NCBI RefSeq assembly: GCF_018812025.1
Contig: NC_063061.1
Coordinates: 5,445,796 to 5,509,795 of the forward strand
Length of the DNA: 64,000 nucleotides
Direction of reading: 5' to 3'
Origin: Megalobrama amblycephala
Taxonomy: Eukaryota; Chordata; Actinopteri; Cypriniformes; Xenocyprididae
The notes beneath the pieces are model-generated. The model saw only the letters and a program-made list of their open reading frames with translations, was not told the DNA's origin and made no database searches. A program made the translations under genes and the position numbers. Below are positions 38,601 to 53,600 of the stretch, piece by piece. Numbering within the stretch: the first letter of the stretch is position 1; each line of letters starts with the position of its first letter.

Positions 38601-41600
38601 GTGGCTTGTGGTTTTCCAAAGTTAGTAGCCACTCAGCATTTTCACTGGCCGCAATTCTGACATCAATACCATGGTGTTGGAGAAAATGGTGAAAAACTGC
38701 CATACAGATATTTTTAATATTATCTCATAATTTGGCAGCAGGTTTATTAGGCTGCTGTCACTTTAAGACCTGAAGCACGGATCCATTATGCTTTCACACG
38801 TGTGTTTTCCTTCTCAACTGTTTACGTTCACTTAAAACATAACTGACTGTGTTTACGTGAATACTCACCAAGACCAGCATTTTGGCATTATTTTGTGTGT
38901 ATTTAACTGTTTAAGCGCAATAAGCAGTTCTCAATTTAGTTATAGATTTTATGTATGCGCACTTTGAGTGTGAGCACAAAAAAATAAAATTATGAGCTAT
39001 TTGTGCAATCCCACGCTGAAATTCAAACCCTGTAACACCAACAATAATCATCCAGAGCAATTGAAACAAGTAAGTCACTGAAAAAATGTATATATTGTAT
39101 ATAAAATTCAACCCACCAAAGTGGCTAGTAGGACTGACTACGTTACACGCCACTGCTGAAATACACCTGCATTTGTCGGGTTGGTGGGTGTATACATAAG
39201 TATATGTATATTAGTATTTACCTCAGCTTGTAGAAAAGCTACTTGTGATGAGCTTTGATTCAACATGTTTTTTTTCTCTTTACCACCAGAGTGGTATTTT
39301 GGTGTATGTCAGTATTTGTTAAAGCTACAATACAGCGATTCCTTGCTTCCAAGAGAAGAGGCATAGTGTATAACAGCAATGTTTAAAGTTATTTATTTAA
39401 ATGTCATTTATTTATTTATTGCATTTGACAATTCTGACCATCTTTGCTTATTTTTTATAATTAACATGAGGATGAGGTAAGATCCTGTCACATGTGGATT
39501 TCCAGCAATCCTATAGAGACAGCATGGAGCCAATATGGCTACAATACTAAACAAAAATTAATCTTGGAAAAGAAATTAGATCAAAGGCCACAAATTTGCA
39601 GACTGTGGTCTTGAAACTGGCAAAATTGCATTTATCGTCAATTATAAACATTTGCTGTTTTATAAACATCGTTTGTTTTATTTGGTCAGTGATTCAACCA
39701 CTATCTGATTACTACTGAAATGAATAGAAACATTAGTTATGGTTATCTAAAGCACATAATAATGATAATATTTAGAAATAATATCTGTTCTGACCTTTGC
39801 TGGAAAGGAAACGTAGATGCATGCTTCTTTAGTTCACATGTCTGCCACAAATGGGTGTAACTGCAATAAAAATGGCAGATTTACTAGTCTACACATCTGG
39901 TGTATTGCTTATAAAAGTGCCAGTTTTGTAGTCTAACACTGAAAACCATTCATTTGTATCTCTCTACCTTTTTAAACATAAATTTTCACTATATAAGCTT
40001 ACAGTTTTGTTTTTTAATAAATCTGGATAAGGCTTATGTCTCATTAAATTGATTTATTTAACCTATTCTGCATTACAGTGAATGCAGAGGATCACTGAAA
40101 TAGCAGCAGTGGTTGAAACAGACTCTCCTTTTACATGCTACATTTATCACTATACTTCTCATTTCAGGGGAAATATTACATGACAACCTTTTCAGCCAAC
40201 ACAGTTTAAAAACAGTGTGGTTCTTAAGAGCCAACCTCACGTGTGCTAAAGGGATCAAAATGGTCCAGAGACCTATTAGCATGCGTGAAAAGAATTACAA
40301 ATGAAAGATATCAGGTCTGAAGGGGTTCAACACAAAACACAACCAATGAGAACAGTTTCTCATTACATTCCAAAAGTAAACAGAAACACAGAAAGACCAG
40401 GGAAATATTTATGAGGAGTGTTTGTGTCTGCTCATAAATCCTGACCATCATCAGGTTTCACTGACCTGTTTTACAGCGATATCCCAGCATGCCCTTTGGT
40501 TCTGGGTGACTGCCCACAGAGCCAGAACATTCAGAACCAACCAAACTGCCTTGCTACTACAGCGGACTGCTAGCAATGAACTGTATGAATCAAAACTGAC
40601 CTCAAACCTTCTTTTATTAATTAAGGATTGCTGTGGGAAAATGACCCGTGATTTATAGAGGTTGATATCGACCTGAACACTGCAAGGGAAGTTGAAGGGA
40701 GGACATGATGGAAACCATATGGCTGCTGTTGACAGACTAAAACAACCCACTCCCAGCATCAACCCCGTAACATCACCGTTCTCTCTCCAAACACGTAATA
40801 TAGAGCTAGCAACTAAATATTCATTCAATAATGACACAATTAAGGATTTTTTTCATTTAAAACTTAAATTCAAAATAGGTGACAGTATGCAAAATGCACC
40901 AAACAATGTGAGATATTTGAGATATTTAGTAACATAAAACAAATTAGCTTCTTAGATTCAAGATTATTGACATTATTGGTTAACCATTATTAATAATTGA
41001 GCATTTGGGCAAATCTGCATGAGAATGATTTCTGAAGGATCATGTGATTGAAAACTGGAGTAATGCCAACTGGCAACAAACAAACAAATAATAATAATAA
41101 CTAGGGCTGTAAAAGAGGGCCTTAAAAAGCCTGGTGAATCATATTTGATCAACTTTAAGGAATGAGCAATTTTGTTCCATTCATAAAAGAAATGCTGTCT
41201 CATATTGCAGCTGGTGACAAGAATTCCGAGCAGTGAAACAATACCTCAGTTATGCTCTGACCTACACAGTCTGGGTTAAAATATAGCCTCTGAAAAATTC
41301 TTTGGCTCCACCACATACTTGGCTGTGTCTACTTCCATTGGAAATGACGTGACTTGTTCTATCGCTATTCTTACAGATTTTCAACATTCATACTTTCCAG
41401 TGGCCATGGCAAAAGCCACAATGACTTACATCTCAGCATGAGGCACACATCTGCTCTAGAAATTACTGAAACACTTTATAGACGTTATGACACACAGCCA
41501 CCAAATGTGAATGTGACTTTACTGAAGATTTGTGCAATGCCCAACTGATTCCAGTGTCAGGGCCAAGAATGATTTGAGACCATCTGTCTCATTTGCCACA

Positions 41601-44600
41601 AAATGGCTGACATAGGCTATTTTTCATTGCATGAGTGAATACAAAGAAAACTTCAGCATCATGTTGAATTCAGAAGCAAATTTCCATAGAGCTCCAGCTA
41701 AATAGTAATCTTTGCTCTCCAGAATATTAAATCGTGAGGATCACAGGTGGAGCTAGCATTTGAGTCGGGTTCATCTGTTTATTGAAAATCACCCACTAGC
41801 TCCAAGGATCTCAATCTCGACAGGGAAGCCTACTCTGTGGCCTCTTCTAAACCAGTCGAGAACATGTTGTTGGCCAGATCTAGCTCTGAGGAGTTAGATG
41901 TGGAGAGAGTTGAGGCAGATGTTGTGTCTACCACCTCCTCCTGTGGCTCCGCGTATGAGTTGGAGGTGATGACGCCATGGCAAGACTCCTTCCAGACTGA
42001 TTGGCAGAAAAGTCATCACCTTTATTTATATAATGCTTTATAGAATACAGATTGTTTTAAAGCAGCTTTACAGTGATAAACAGAAAAATAATGAGCAAAG
42101 ATGAAAACTCTCAGAATTCAATTCTGCTGTGAAGCAGCTCTAAAAAGACAATAGTGTCATTGTTCAGCTGAAGTCAGTTCAGTGTTGATTCAGTTCAGTT
42201 GAATAACTGTAAAGTTCATCAATTATGAAATGAGTTCAGTTCAGCTATAAAGCAGCTCTGCTGAAAACAGTGATGTCATAGTTCTATGAATTTGTTTGAT
42301 TCGACAGGCCGTGAAGAAATGTAGAGCTGAGTATAATTAGCGTAACAGTGAAAACTAACGCCATGTTTCCTAATGATATCTCCCAAGGGTAGCATGTGCA
42401 GGGTCAACAGCAACGGTCCTAGTACTGAGCCATCTCATGATCTAAATCCTGACTGGAAATCCTTGCAGTTACCATTTCTCTCTAAGAAGGAGCATAGTTG
42501 TGAGGATACTGCCTTTTCAAGTATTTTTGACAATAAAGGGAGATTCGAAATTGGTTTGTAGTTAACTAATTCTCTAGGATCAAGTTGTGGTTTGTAATGA
42601 GAGGCGTATTAACAGCCAGTTTCAAAAAGTTTTGGGACATATCCTAATGGCAATGATTGATTAATAATATTAAGAAAAGGATCTATGACTTCTGGAAGTA
42701 TCTCAACAGTAGTATTCCCTATAGCAAAGAATAAATGGAATTGCTATAGTGCACTGTCTCATGTGATACTGTAGCAGAAAGTTGCATGGTAACTCTCTGA
42801 CAGTATCAGCCTTGTAAGTAAATAAACTGATAAAGTCATCACTGCTGTGCTGTTAAGATATGTCTGAACTAGCTGATGCTTATGGCAAGCAGGGCAGGGC
42901 CATGGGAATGGAGCGAGGAGCCTCATGTCTCACGGAGGAGAGATCCGGAGTGATAAAAGGAGGAGTGACGACAGTGAAGGAGGAGAGAGGACCAGGCCTG
43001 GATGTTATGTTGTGTTTTATTATGTTTTTATGTGGCAATTGTCCATGAGGGGCTGGCGCTTTACTTTTGTGTTGTTGTTTGTTTATTTTATGATTAAATT
43101 TACTTTGGAATGATTGCCGGTTCCTGCCTTCTTCTCTGAACATTAAACCTTGTTATGATTCTTTATTTCTCATTAATTCAGCCACTATATCAAATAAATA
43201 TCTAGGGTTGTATTCATGTTCTTCTGAAAAATTTGAAAAGTAAGCAGATTTAGCTGTTTTAAGGCCTTTCTGTAGGTAGAAATACTATCCTTCCACACAA
43301 TGCGAAATACCTCTAGTTTTTTTATCTTCCAGCTGTGTTCCATTTTCCGGGCTGCTCACATTAAGGTGCAAATGTGCTCAGGACTGTTCTCCTTTAAGCA
43401 CAAAGCAGAGCAACTGTGTCTAAAATGCTATAAAAAATAGCTATCTGGTATGCTGAGGAGTTGAGACAAATCAGGTAAGTTATTTATAAAGCAATCTTTA
43501 GTGATAGAAGTGATAGATTGATATTTGTAACAAGGAGTTGATTTTGTAGCCTTGGCTAAATGGTGTATACATAAGACTAGATAATGAGAATTTCAACGGC
43601 ATCAATATCAATTCCATGTGTCAATCTAAAGTCTAAAGTATGATTATGACAATGAGTAAGTCCTGACACAGTGAATGTCTATAAATGCCCATCTCAAAGC
43701 ATCTTTTTAATTATCTACGTGGATGTTTAAATCACCAACAATTAAGAATTTATCTGCAGCCAGTACTAAGTACAAATTCTTTGATAAAGTCTGGGTTGTG
43801 CCCTGGAGGCCTGTATACAGTAGCCAGTACAAATGTCAAAAGGGATTTATCATTTACACTAGATAACATTACATAAAGCACCATCATTTCAAAAGAATTA
43901 TACTTGAAACATCACTTGTAGAGTGAATCTACATTATTCACTAACTGCAACAGTGAAAATTGAGCAGTGTTTGTTTAACACTGAGAATTTTACTGTGTAC
44001 CAGTAAACATGTAACCAGCAACGTGCATTTTTCTTTATTAAATAATTAAAATTAATTTGGAAAAATTTCTTGGTCTTTATTTAACTATGAACACACACTA
44101 AGAAACATGATAGGTAACACATACACAAGTTTTGTTGTGGTCTTGCTGGGATCATAGCAGCACCCAAAAGAAAACATATACTGGTCCACCAGCACACCAG
44201 CATCCCATGCTGGTCCCAGCAAACAAAACATACCTTTTGCTGGTGACCAGCAATGCTGATCTCCATGATGAGTTATTGAGATTGTGGGAAAAAAACATAT
44301 CGCAGTCAAATCATTTTAAGGATATATGAAGATGCCCCAGGTAGAATAGGCGCTTATGAGCAACCTCTCCCCAACCTCACCTCACAGCTGGTGGGCAAGG
44401 CATACATAGTGGCAGGTCAGGCCGGTGGAGCCTTGCACACCATGGCGGTGTTGCAGGCTTACCAGGCAGACCTCCTAAAGGACCTGGATGGGAGTGAGGG
44501 ATTGGCACCTGAGGCTGCAACTCCGCAGGGCCACAGATCTTGCCCTGTGACAGCCCATGCCATTGTCCGATCTATGGCTGCTAATGTTGCCATGGAGCCT

Positions 44601-47600
44601 CATCTGTGGCTGAACTTACTGGGGATAAAGGAGAAATCTTTTCTCATTAATGCCCCAGTGCCTCTTTGGTACTGTCGTTGACTTGGGAGTGGAGAGGCTC
44701 ATAGAGGCGAAAGCTCAGTCTGCAGTCTCCCAATGCCTGGGACTAGTTCCTGGTGGGAGAGTCAGAAGGCGAACGTGGGAGCCCACAACCCCACTCTGAG
44801 GAGCCGAGGATCTAGGTGGTGATTCCGGAAGAGGCCTAAGCAGGACCTTAGGGAGGTCATTACGGATCGCAGGTTGGAGGACCCAAAGCCGTGTGGTCCT
44901 CCTCACACATCTTCAAGAGCGAGCGTATTGGGGTACAAGAGGTTCTTGGTCCCTTTGCCTTGATATTTTTACATAAGGCCAGTGGAAGATGTTTTTTTTT
45001 TTCTCGAGACTCTGGTAAAGGATCGAGCAAGCTCTCTCAAAGAAATTAGTAAGAGCTAAAAAGGGAAAATTAAAAGGGAAGGGATAAACAAGGGTTCAAA
45101 CAGTGGAGGTGGTCAAAAAATGGCTCATTGCGATGAACTCTCTTATCGGATTTACATAGCGGTTAGAGGCATACAGTGCTTCCCAGAAGAGGTAATGGGA
45201 GTGGGGCCAGGACTTAGACTCCTGGAGATCCATGGAGAGGCACATGACTGGTTAGTTGAGCAGAGATGAGCGGATCACTCTCTCGTTTGAAGCCCCCTCT
45301 CCAACATGACAGCTGGAGATGGTGTTGGCCTCCCATGAGATTGACTTTGAGCAGGCACTTGAAGAGTCAAAAATATATTTGGTCCTCAAATGTTTTTTTT
45401 TTTTTTTTTTTACATTTAAAGACAATTCGGCATTGTGTACTTGTTTATATTTCTATGAAGCTGCTGCTAGGCAATGAAACCGATCACAACATGCTCACAT
45501 GTGAAACTGAAGCATTTTGTAAAATCATTCTGGATAAGTATCTGCTAAATCCCTTGAATTAAAATGTAAATGTAGCTGTCTGTAACAGTATCCTATGACA
45601 ACATCAAATGTGAAGGTTTGAAATTTATGCCAACACCCTTTATACCTGTGACTCAGACTCCAGTATTCCGGTGTATGGACTTGTCTTGTTTTCTTCTATT
45701 CCAGTTGGAGACCAAACCTTTCCAGATCTAAAGAACAAAACCAAAGATTAGGTGAATGAAGCTAAATATCTACATCATACATCTAACATACATCTCGAAA
45801 ACAATCTGCTTCTCTTTATCTATATCTGATAACATTATTGATTGACATCAATGATCCATTCACACTCCTTGTGGTTTGCATTTGGTGCTTCTATTAGTTT
45901 GTGTTTTCATCTCATCACTTTACAATATTCAAGTAGAAGTGCATCCATGCATACATTTTCTCCCACTGAGATGATTGTCTTTAGTTGTTCTGATGTGGGG
46001 AGCACTTCTTCACTGTGGGATGAAATCTATACTTCGGCAGTCAAAATATCTTCAACAAATGGATGACTAAGTCCAGATGTTCTTTAATACAGTCTAACCT
46101 AAAGCAAAATATATTTCGCCTAACATACTGACTGTATTGTCATTGAAAAGAAAATATGTTTTATAAAGAATAAATGTACACACAAATGACAAAAAACCCC
46201 TTTATGTTACAAAAGCTACTAACAGTAGAGATTTCCCGAGATTGGTGGTGGATCTCACAAAAACATTTCAGATATGCCCATGTCTTGATATTTCACCTCA
46301 AAATGAAAAGAAAATTTGTAAAAATTCAATCTCAACTGTAAGCTATGGTGGTATGGGTTGTATTGCTTTCATTTATTCTGACTCTAATTAACAAATATAT
46401 ATAAGGTGTCCAGTTGGGGAGATTTTCATTTGAACAAGAATGAGGTTTTTACTCATAGTAAAGAGAATATAAAGGGGTACAGTAAATGTGCTTGAGATAT
46501 TGGGCATCTTTTGACCAAATGGAAGAACAAAGACAACGGTTTTCCTTTGCCCCCACTCCACTTACACCTACATGCACACAGCTATAAGCAGATCTGAGCA
46601 ACAAAGAAACCTCTGTGGTCCCTCCCATAATGGAAACTTCATCACTGGAGCATGAATGCACCCCCTTCTGAGTTGGCTTGGATGTGGCAGAATGAGGCAA
46701 TGACTTAGAAATGAATGTCAGAGTGACTTAAAGCCATCTGGAGATGACTGATTAAAGAATGTTTTCCATTTACCCACTTGAATGAAGAGACCCTTTCAGC
46801 AGACAGTAGGCTTTTAAATGGTTGTAGTGGGAACATATTGATGCATGTAGGGCTTCACAGTATAAAAGAAATGTGTGGGCAGAGTAGCTTTATGTCACTT
46901 ACCCTTCAGAGCGAAACGTGGTGAAATGTTAAAATACAGAGTAGGATGTGTTCAAAATAAGTCAAGTCAAATTTGGAAGAATCTGCTTTCTAAAGCCATA
47001 TTTGGATGGGACAAGTTTTCCATGGGGGGCTTTAAAGAAATTTGTGTTTCACAGATGTACTTTGTGATTGTAATCCTGTCCGAATCGGCCAAGTCTGTGT
47101 TTTTCTCACACAACCTCCAGCACAAATGACCTACTGTTTTTTGGCAAACTCAATGGTCAAATCGAGTCCGAATGCAATTGTCTGCGATTGCTGATGTTGT
47201 TCTATTCTAACTCTTCTCATGTGTTTTTTGACCTACCTGAGCTACTGTTTGTGCACCAATCTTTGGCATGCTTTCATTTCAATATGGACGATATCCGACG
47301 AAAAAAATTACTTTTTGATTGATTTTTTGACGATTTTCCAGGGTAGGTTGCCAGATCTTTCCCCAACTCTCCCCATTACATGGCTTGGGACTCACACACA
47401 TACACCTATGGACAATTTAACATCTCCAGTTCACCTATACTGCATGTTTTGGAAAATAATAAAATGACATGTAAGTCATTTGACATTCTTATGTTTGGGC
47501 GCAAAAAAACGGTCCCATTCAATGTAGTTTTTTTTTTTTTTTTTTTTTGTAATTTCCAAAAATAGCAAATTTATTATTTATATTTATTATTATATATATA

Positions 47601-50600
47601 ATATTATTATATATACCATTACTGTTCTATGGATTTAACTCAGCTAACACAAATTTATCACATTAAGTATAAAGCTTGCACCATTTGGAAACATTACAAA
47701 ATTCACACAAGACATGACAAATAAATAGTCATACTCGTACTCAGTCAACAACGTGAAGTATTGTGTGTTGGGGAATGAAAGGAAAATGAGAGAGGCAGAT
47801 GTAGTGGGCAGAGATGACGCACATAATATGCCATTTTGTTTCCACTCTTTCTCCATTATAATCCATCAAGCAATTTTGAATTCAGAATGTGGCACATAAT
47901 TATGCATTGTGAGGCTGTTCAAAATCTGTCTCCTATCAGCTCAACTATGAGACACAAAGACATAAACACTTAAATGGAGAATGAGCTCATGGGGACACAT
48001 GGGTTTCTTCTCAGCATGATCTCACGAGTATTTGTATGTATTTTGAATGCAATAAGTGTGGTTTTATAAATGAACAACATTATAGATATAGACATAAACA
48101 TGTTTATGAATCCTTATTTAGAAATATTTAATTCATGGAATTAATCAGTTGATTCTATTGTATTTATGATCATTGAGATGTTTTCAATCGCATTGTTTTA
48201 ATGCAGATGACTCATTTACTTTAAATGGGTCCTTGATTATGATTTCACTTTTTAAACTTTAGTTACTGTGTAATGTTGCTGTTTGAGCAATAAACAACAT
48301 CTGCAAAGTTACAACGCTCAAAGTTCAGTGCAAAAGGGGGATATTTTCTTTTACACGCAACAAAGGGGGTGAGGCCATGTTGGGCTGCTTTAGAGAAGAG
48401 GAAGAGTTGTTGTAGTAGAGTGTTGTTGTCATGCCATCGTTTTACGCCGGACTGCTTCACAAACGAGGGTCAATTCAACACTGGATTTGCACAAAAGATT
48501 ACCATGACGGCACATGCTAGTGGATGAGTTGAATCAACTCCACAGCAACTACATAAATTTATCCACTAACCATTCAGAAACGTCCAGTTTCATTCTAAAA
48601 GTTGTAACTTCTTCCTGAGTCTCTCCATCAGTGTCGACTCCGGTTTGAACAATGTAAGGCTGAACACCGTTACTGACAATCCTCATTTTGGCTGCGTGAG
48701 ATTCTCCAGCTTTGTTGTTGTTGAGCAACCGAAGCGTGAGCTGTTAAAGCTCCGCCCTCTTCTGGAAAAGGGGCTGGGAGCAGCAGCTAGGGCTGGGCGA
48801 TACAGCTAAAAAAATTATCACCAATGTTTCATATTGTTCAGTATCGATAATTATTGAAAAATTAATAAACTTTTTAAAAAAAGACCAGTAGAAAAAAAAT
48901 GTTTGAATCTAACCAATGCATTTTTAATTAAGGCAAACAACAAATAATTTTAAAACCAAACAAAATAAATAAACAAATCTTTCTTATATTTTATAGCCTA
49001 ACAATAATATCGATAAATGCGTTATTTTCAGCACCAAGTTTCTTTCAAGAGCCAATTTGCTCTATTTTGATCGATAACAAACATTAGTATTTATATCTGA
49101 ATTATAAACTCTCAATACAAATATTCAAATTATCACAGAAGTAACAGAAATAAAGATTCTGTGTGGTTGAAAACACAGTTTGTGCATTTCCTACACAAAC
49201 TGTATTTCATACAGCACTCATTTTCTTGTGTTTGTGTGTTCTGATTTAACGTGGCGATTGCGCAACCGAACTTCATGTCTGTTTACATTTTAATGCATTT
49301 AAGTGAAACTATATTGAGAGTTATATCAAACAATTTTTCTATCGTTATCGATTTAGATGTACTGTCGATAAATATCGATAACGTTTTATCGCCCAGGCCT
49401 AGCAGCAGCTCATTTGCATTTAAAGGGACACACACAAAAACGGCCAAATAAGGGCAAATTTGACAATATTAAATGATCTGTGGGGTATTTTGAGCTGAAA
49501 CTTCACAGACACATTCTGGAGACACCTTTCATTACATCTTGTGAAAGGGGCATAAAAGGTCCCCTTTAAATTCTGTCCTGCCAAAATATTACACAATGTT
49601 AAACCAGACTACAGTTTATAATCTTAAAATGAATAACAATTCTGTAACTGTTCAACTATTACTTATGTAAAATTTATTTTGTTTTGCTGATACAAAACAA
49701 GTGCTGTGACTCCAAAAAATGATCACAAAATACACCAAAAAAAAAAAACAACATAAAATGATAATTTTGTTTTTGTGCCGTAATATACCGTACATCATTG
49801 GACTACTCTGGTTCTCATTTTTGACGTTTTAGCGATATATACTTTATGGTGATTACACTTATCTGTCTGTTACATTTTTCTTTATACTGTATATATTATT
49901 TTTAAGAAATAGTGTTAGGGCTAGGTGTAGAGGTAAGAGTGGGTTTAGTGGCTCAAAAATATCTATTATATTGAAACTAAAATTGTCAATGTACTATATA
50001 CTGCCGAAATACCAAAAAAAAAAAAAAAAAGACATAACAAAGACATCTTAGATAGGTCATCCCATTAGCTCACGATATAACTGCGTGCCTTAAAACTCTG
50101 TTGCTAAAATAAAATGTCCAAAGTTCTATCATTTTTTCCCCTCTGGTTGGGATTTCTTCAATGAGTAACTGAGTTGCAATATAGTGTAAGGTTTACTTTG
50201 GCTTTGCTACTTTGTTGCATTTCCATTTTCAGGAAGGTGACTAATATGCAGATGTTTCCAAAAAACACACAGCAATGAACTGCTCAAATAGAGTTTCAAA
50301 ATTTGTCGTCATATTTCATAATACTCCTACAGTATGATCAGTGAGTATTTAGTACTTATGTACATTTGTATTGTGGATGTAACAGGAGCATAAAACATTT
50401 GTAAACTATTGCTCATGCAAATGATTGGATATTAGGTGATTATGCAATACAAGATTATGCAAATTGAGGCATTCATCATTACCATGGTAACTTATACGCT
50501 TCTTTATAATGGGTAACAACATGTCTACACGTCTCAGCAGCTTGAGGCTGTCAACACTGGACGCGACAAAGCAACCATTGCAAATCCATTTGTTTCCGTG

Positions 50601-53600
50601 TTTCCTACGACCGGCTGTTCGCTGCAGATGTCACACTTTCAGGCGTGTGCAAAACTCTGGATCAAACCCTGAGATGACAGAAAATACGAATGCTGAACCT
50701 GATCTAAACTGGGTTGGATGGGTTTGGTTTTGTTAACTCTAAAACCACTCGGAAATTCTGGGATACAGGATTAGTTTTATGCTGACAATACCAAACACAT
50801 CCATACAGGTTTTGTTGGTACAATGATGCTGTCAACCCAGGCTTTGATCCTGAGTTCATGAATAACTGTGGAGCGTGTGCACATGAAAATGTGAATAGCC
50901 AATCACATGACGTCAAACAGTGAAACTGCGATTTATAATAAGAGATTATTACAAACAATTGAAGAATGTAAACACATTTACATAGAAAGAAGAAAAGAGA
51001 TGTCTTCAAGAGAGGACAACTAGAAGAAAACATTGAGTGCAAGTGAAACAAGTTTATTTAATAAGTAATAGACAGAGCTATATAATTATATAATTAATAT
51101 ATAAATAATCATTCTTAGGAACCAGGTGATTTTGTCTTTCACTGTAAACTGCTTTCATTTGAAGCAAGAGCTGTAAGGGGTGTGACTTCACTGCGTCAGA
51201 GATGTGTCACTTTGCTCAGTTTGAGATCTCTCACCCAGAATAAATCCTGCTACAGAGCAGGTCAGCCGTGGAGAGTAAGTTACTATGGCAATGAACACTG
51301 GTAAAAGCCATACCACTTTTATGGTACCTAAAATCCAGGGTTGGCACAAACTAAACCGGCTTCATGGCCCAGGCCCTATTAGAGATGGAAATAAAATCTG
51401 CAGGACAGTGCCCATTCTTGCTTTAGTATGATACATAGACAATAACCGACAAACTCAAGAAGCGAACATTTGACAATTCTTTTAAATGAGCATTTTTTAC
51501 CAGGCTCCTACATTTAGGTTCAATAATTTCACTTTAATGGCAATGAAAAGGTTACTAGTCAGTTATTGAAATGCCTTATTTTCAAAAATGTCACTTTAGT
51601 CAATTCATTGGTATTTAACAAATTTGACTTTTTTTTTGCAAAAACGTCCACCTCTTTGGACAACAAGACAGTAAAACATCCATTTCTGTCAGTTTTACAG
51701 CAGCAAAAGGATCACTGTTGGGTTTACTTGATACTCGCGAAATCCTGCCACTGTAGCGATGGGCAAGACATGATAAAAACTTGCAGCTCGGCAATTGAAA
51801 GCTCATATGCACACTGCCATTCATCTTGAAATCATATGATTCGATGTGCGTCTTCTGATTGGTTCCTCTGTGGACTTAGAGGCTTTTGCTGACAAAGGGA
51901 AGTGGCCTTTAGCGGTTTCTGTCAATGAAACATTATTTTGGGCGCCTAAAAGTGCAAGTTTTTGAAAACGATACCGGTATCGTCACTAGGGCTGAAATGA
52001 CATTATCAACAACGTCGACAAAATTATCGACAAATATTTTTGTTGTCAAATAGTCTTTTGATCTCATATGATCTATCTGAAAGGCCTGCAATAACACGGT
52101 TTGACCAGTGGGGCGCTGTAGCGCAATACTGTAATGCAGCCCTCCCGGATCGAATCCAATAGAAGAAGACACAGTGCTTCTGAGTGCATAGTGCAAACAA
52201 AGTCAAACCCGTAAAATGTGGGAGTTTAACATAGCATAAAACATAACGTTTAGCATAACTACAAAAAATGCTGTCATGCAGGGCCACCAACTCTCATTCA
52301 AACTCACTGTTCGCCACACGTCCATTTTCTCACACAGTGAAAGATGCATCGCAGAGCGTAGAGGACACAGACAGCACGCCGACAGATACAACAGATCAGG
52401 TTTCTTTTGATATAAAACAAAGTCTTAAATTTTAAATTCTGTCAATTTTACTACAGGATTCAAACAATACATGTGGTTTTGGGGCTTTTTAATGTGGAGT
52501 GACAGATCGCTGTAGCGCCTCTTCCTCTTTTCTGCTATTACAGCACAAAATAAACATGAATGAATATTAAAAAGTATGTTGAAAGATACAGTACAATTTA
52601 CTGAAATGAATCCAGCTCTAATGTAATCACTTAATCAGAGTTTCAACCGCAGAAAGACCGCAATAAAACAGCTTGCAAACAAATATGTCACAAAATTTTA
52701 TATTTACCTCAGGAAAGCCATTCAGTGACCATAAACTCGATAGTTAGTAAAAAGAAAAAAAGAAATCTAGAGAGGAGCATTTTTCTGAAATTTTTGCACA
52801 ATATTATATATTAATATTTTTACTCTTATAAAAAAGTTATTACAATTCCCAGACTTAATAAAAACACTTTTCCTCATTTTAACAATATTTTTAACAAATT
52901 CATTAAAAATACACTTTCAAAAGCTGAAGTGAGTTCCTTGTTTTAATTATTAAAGTATAACTCAGTATTTTAACTAATTGCTAGTGGAATAATCGAACAA
53001 AGCATACTGATTAATCAGCATAATAATTGATGATTAGTCGATTAATCGTTCCAATAATCGGCAGATTAATCGATTATCAAAATAATCGTTTGTTGCAGCC
53101 CTAATCGTCACCATGTAAACCACAAAATTGCGAATTTGTGAAAACGATGACATTTGTATTACGTGTTCAGCCTATAGGAGCATAGCGTTAATTTACAAAG
53201 TGGCCTGGCAGCAGAATGCAACATTTTGAATTGTTTTCGAGGATCCATGTGAACAGGGATCGTTTTGACATCATTGTCATCTATACATGAAAAATACAAA
53301 GGAAAAACGTTTCCATTTTTAGTACGTCGTTGTCGTGTAAACACCCTCAGAAACAACATGAAAAACAGTACATAATCCTAATTTTTACATCCCAACATAT
53401 CGACTTTTGGCTCAACCAAAAGCATTTGGGAAACCTGTTTGAAAAGAGACCCTTAAAGGTGCCGTAGAAAGATGTAATATAAGTCTAAGGTGTCCCCTGA
53501 ATGTGTCTGTAAAGTTTCAGCTCAAAATACCCCATAGATTTTTTTAAATTAACTTTTTAACTGCCTATTTTGGGGCATCATTAACTATGCGCCGATTCAG

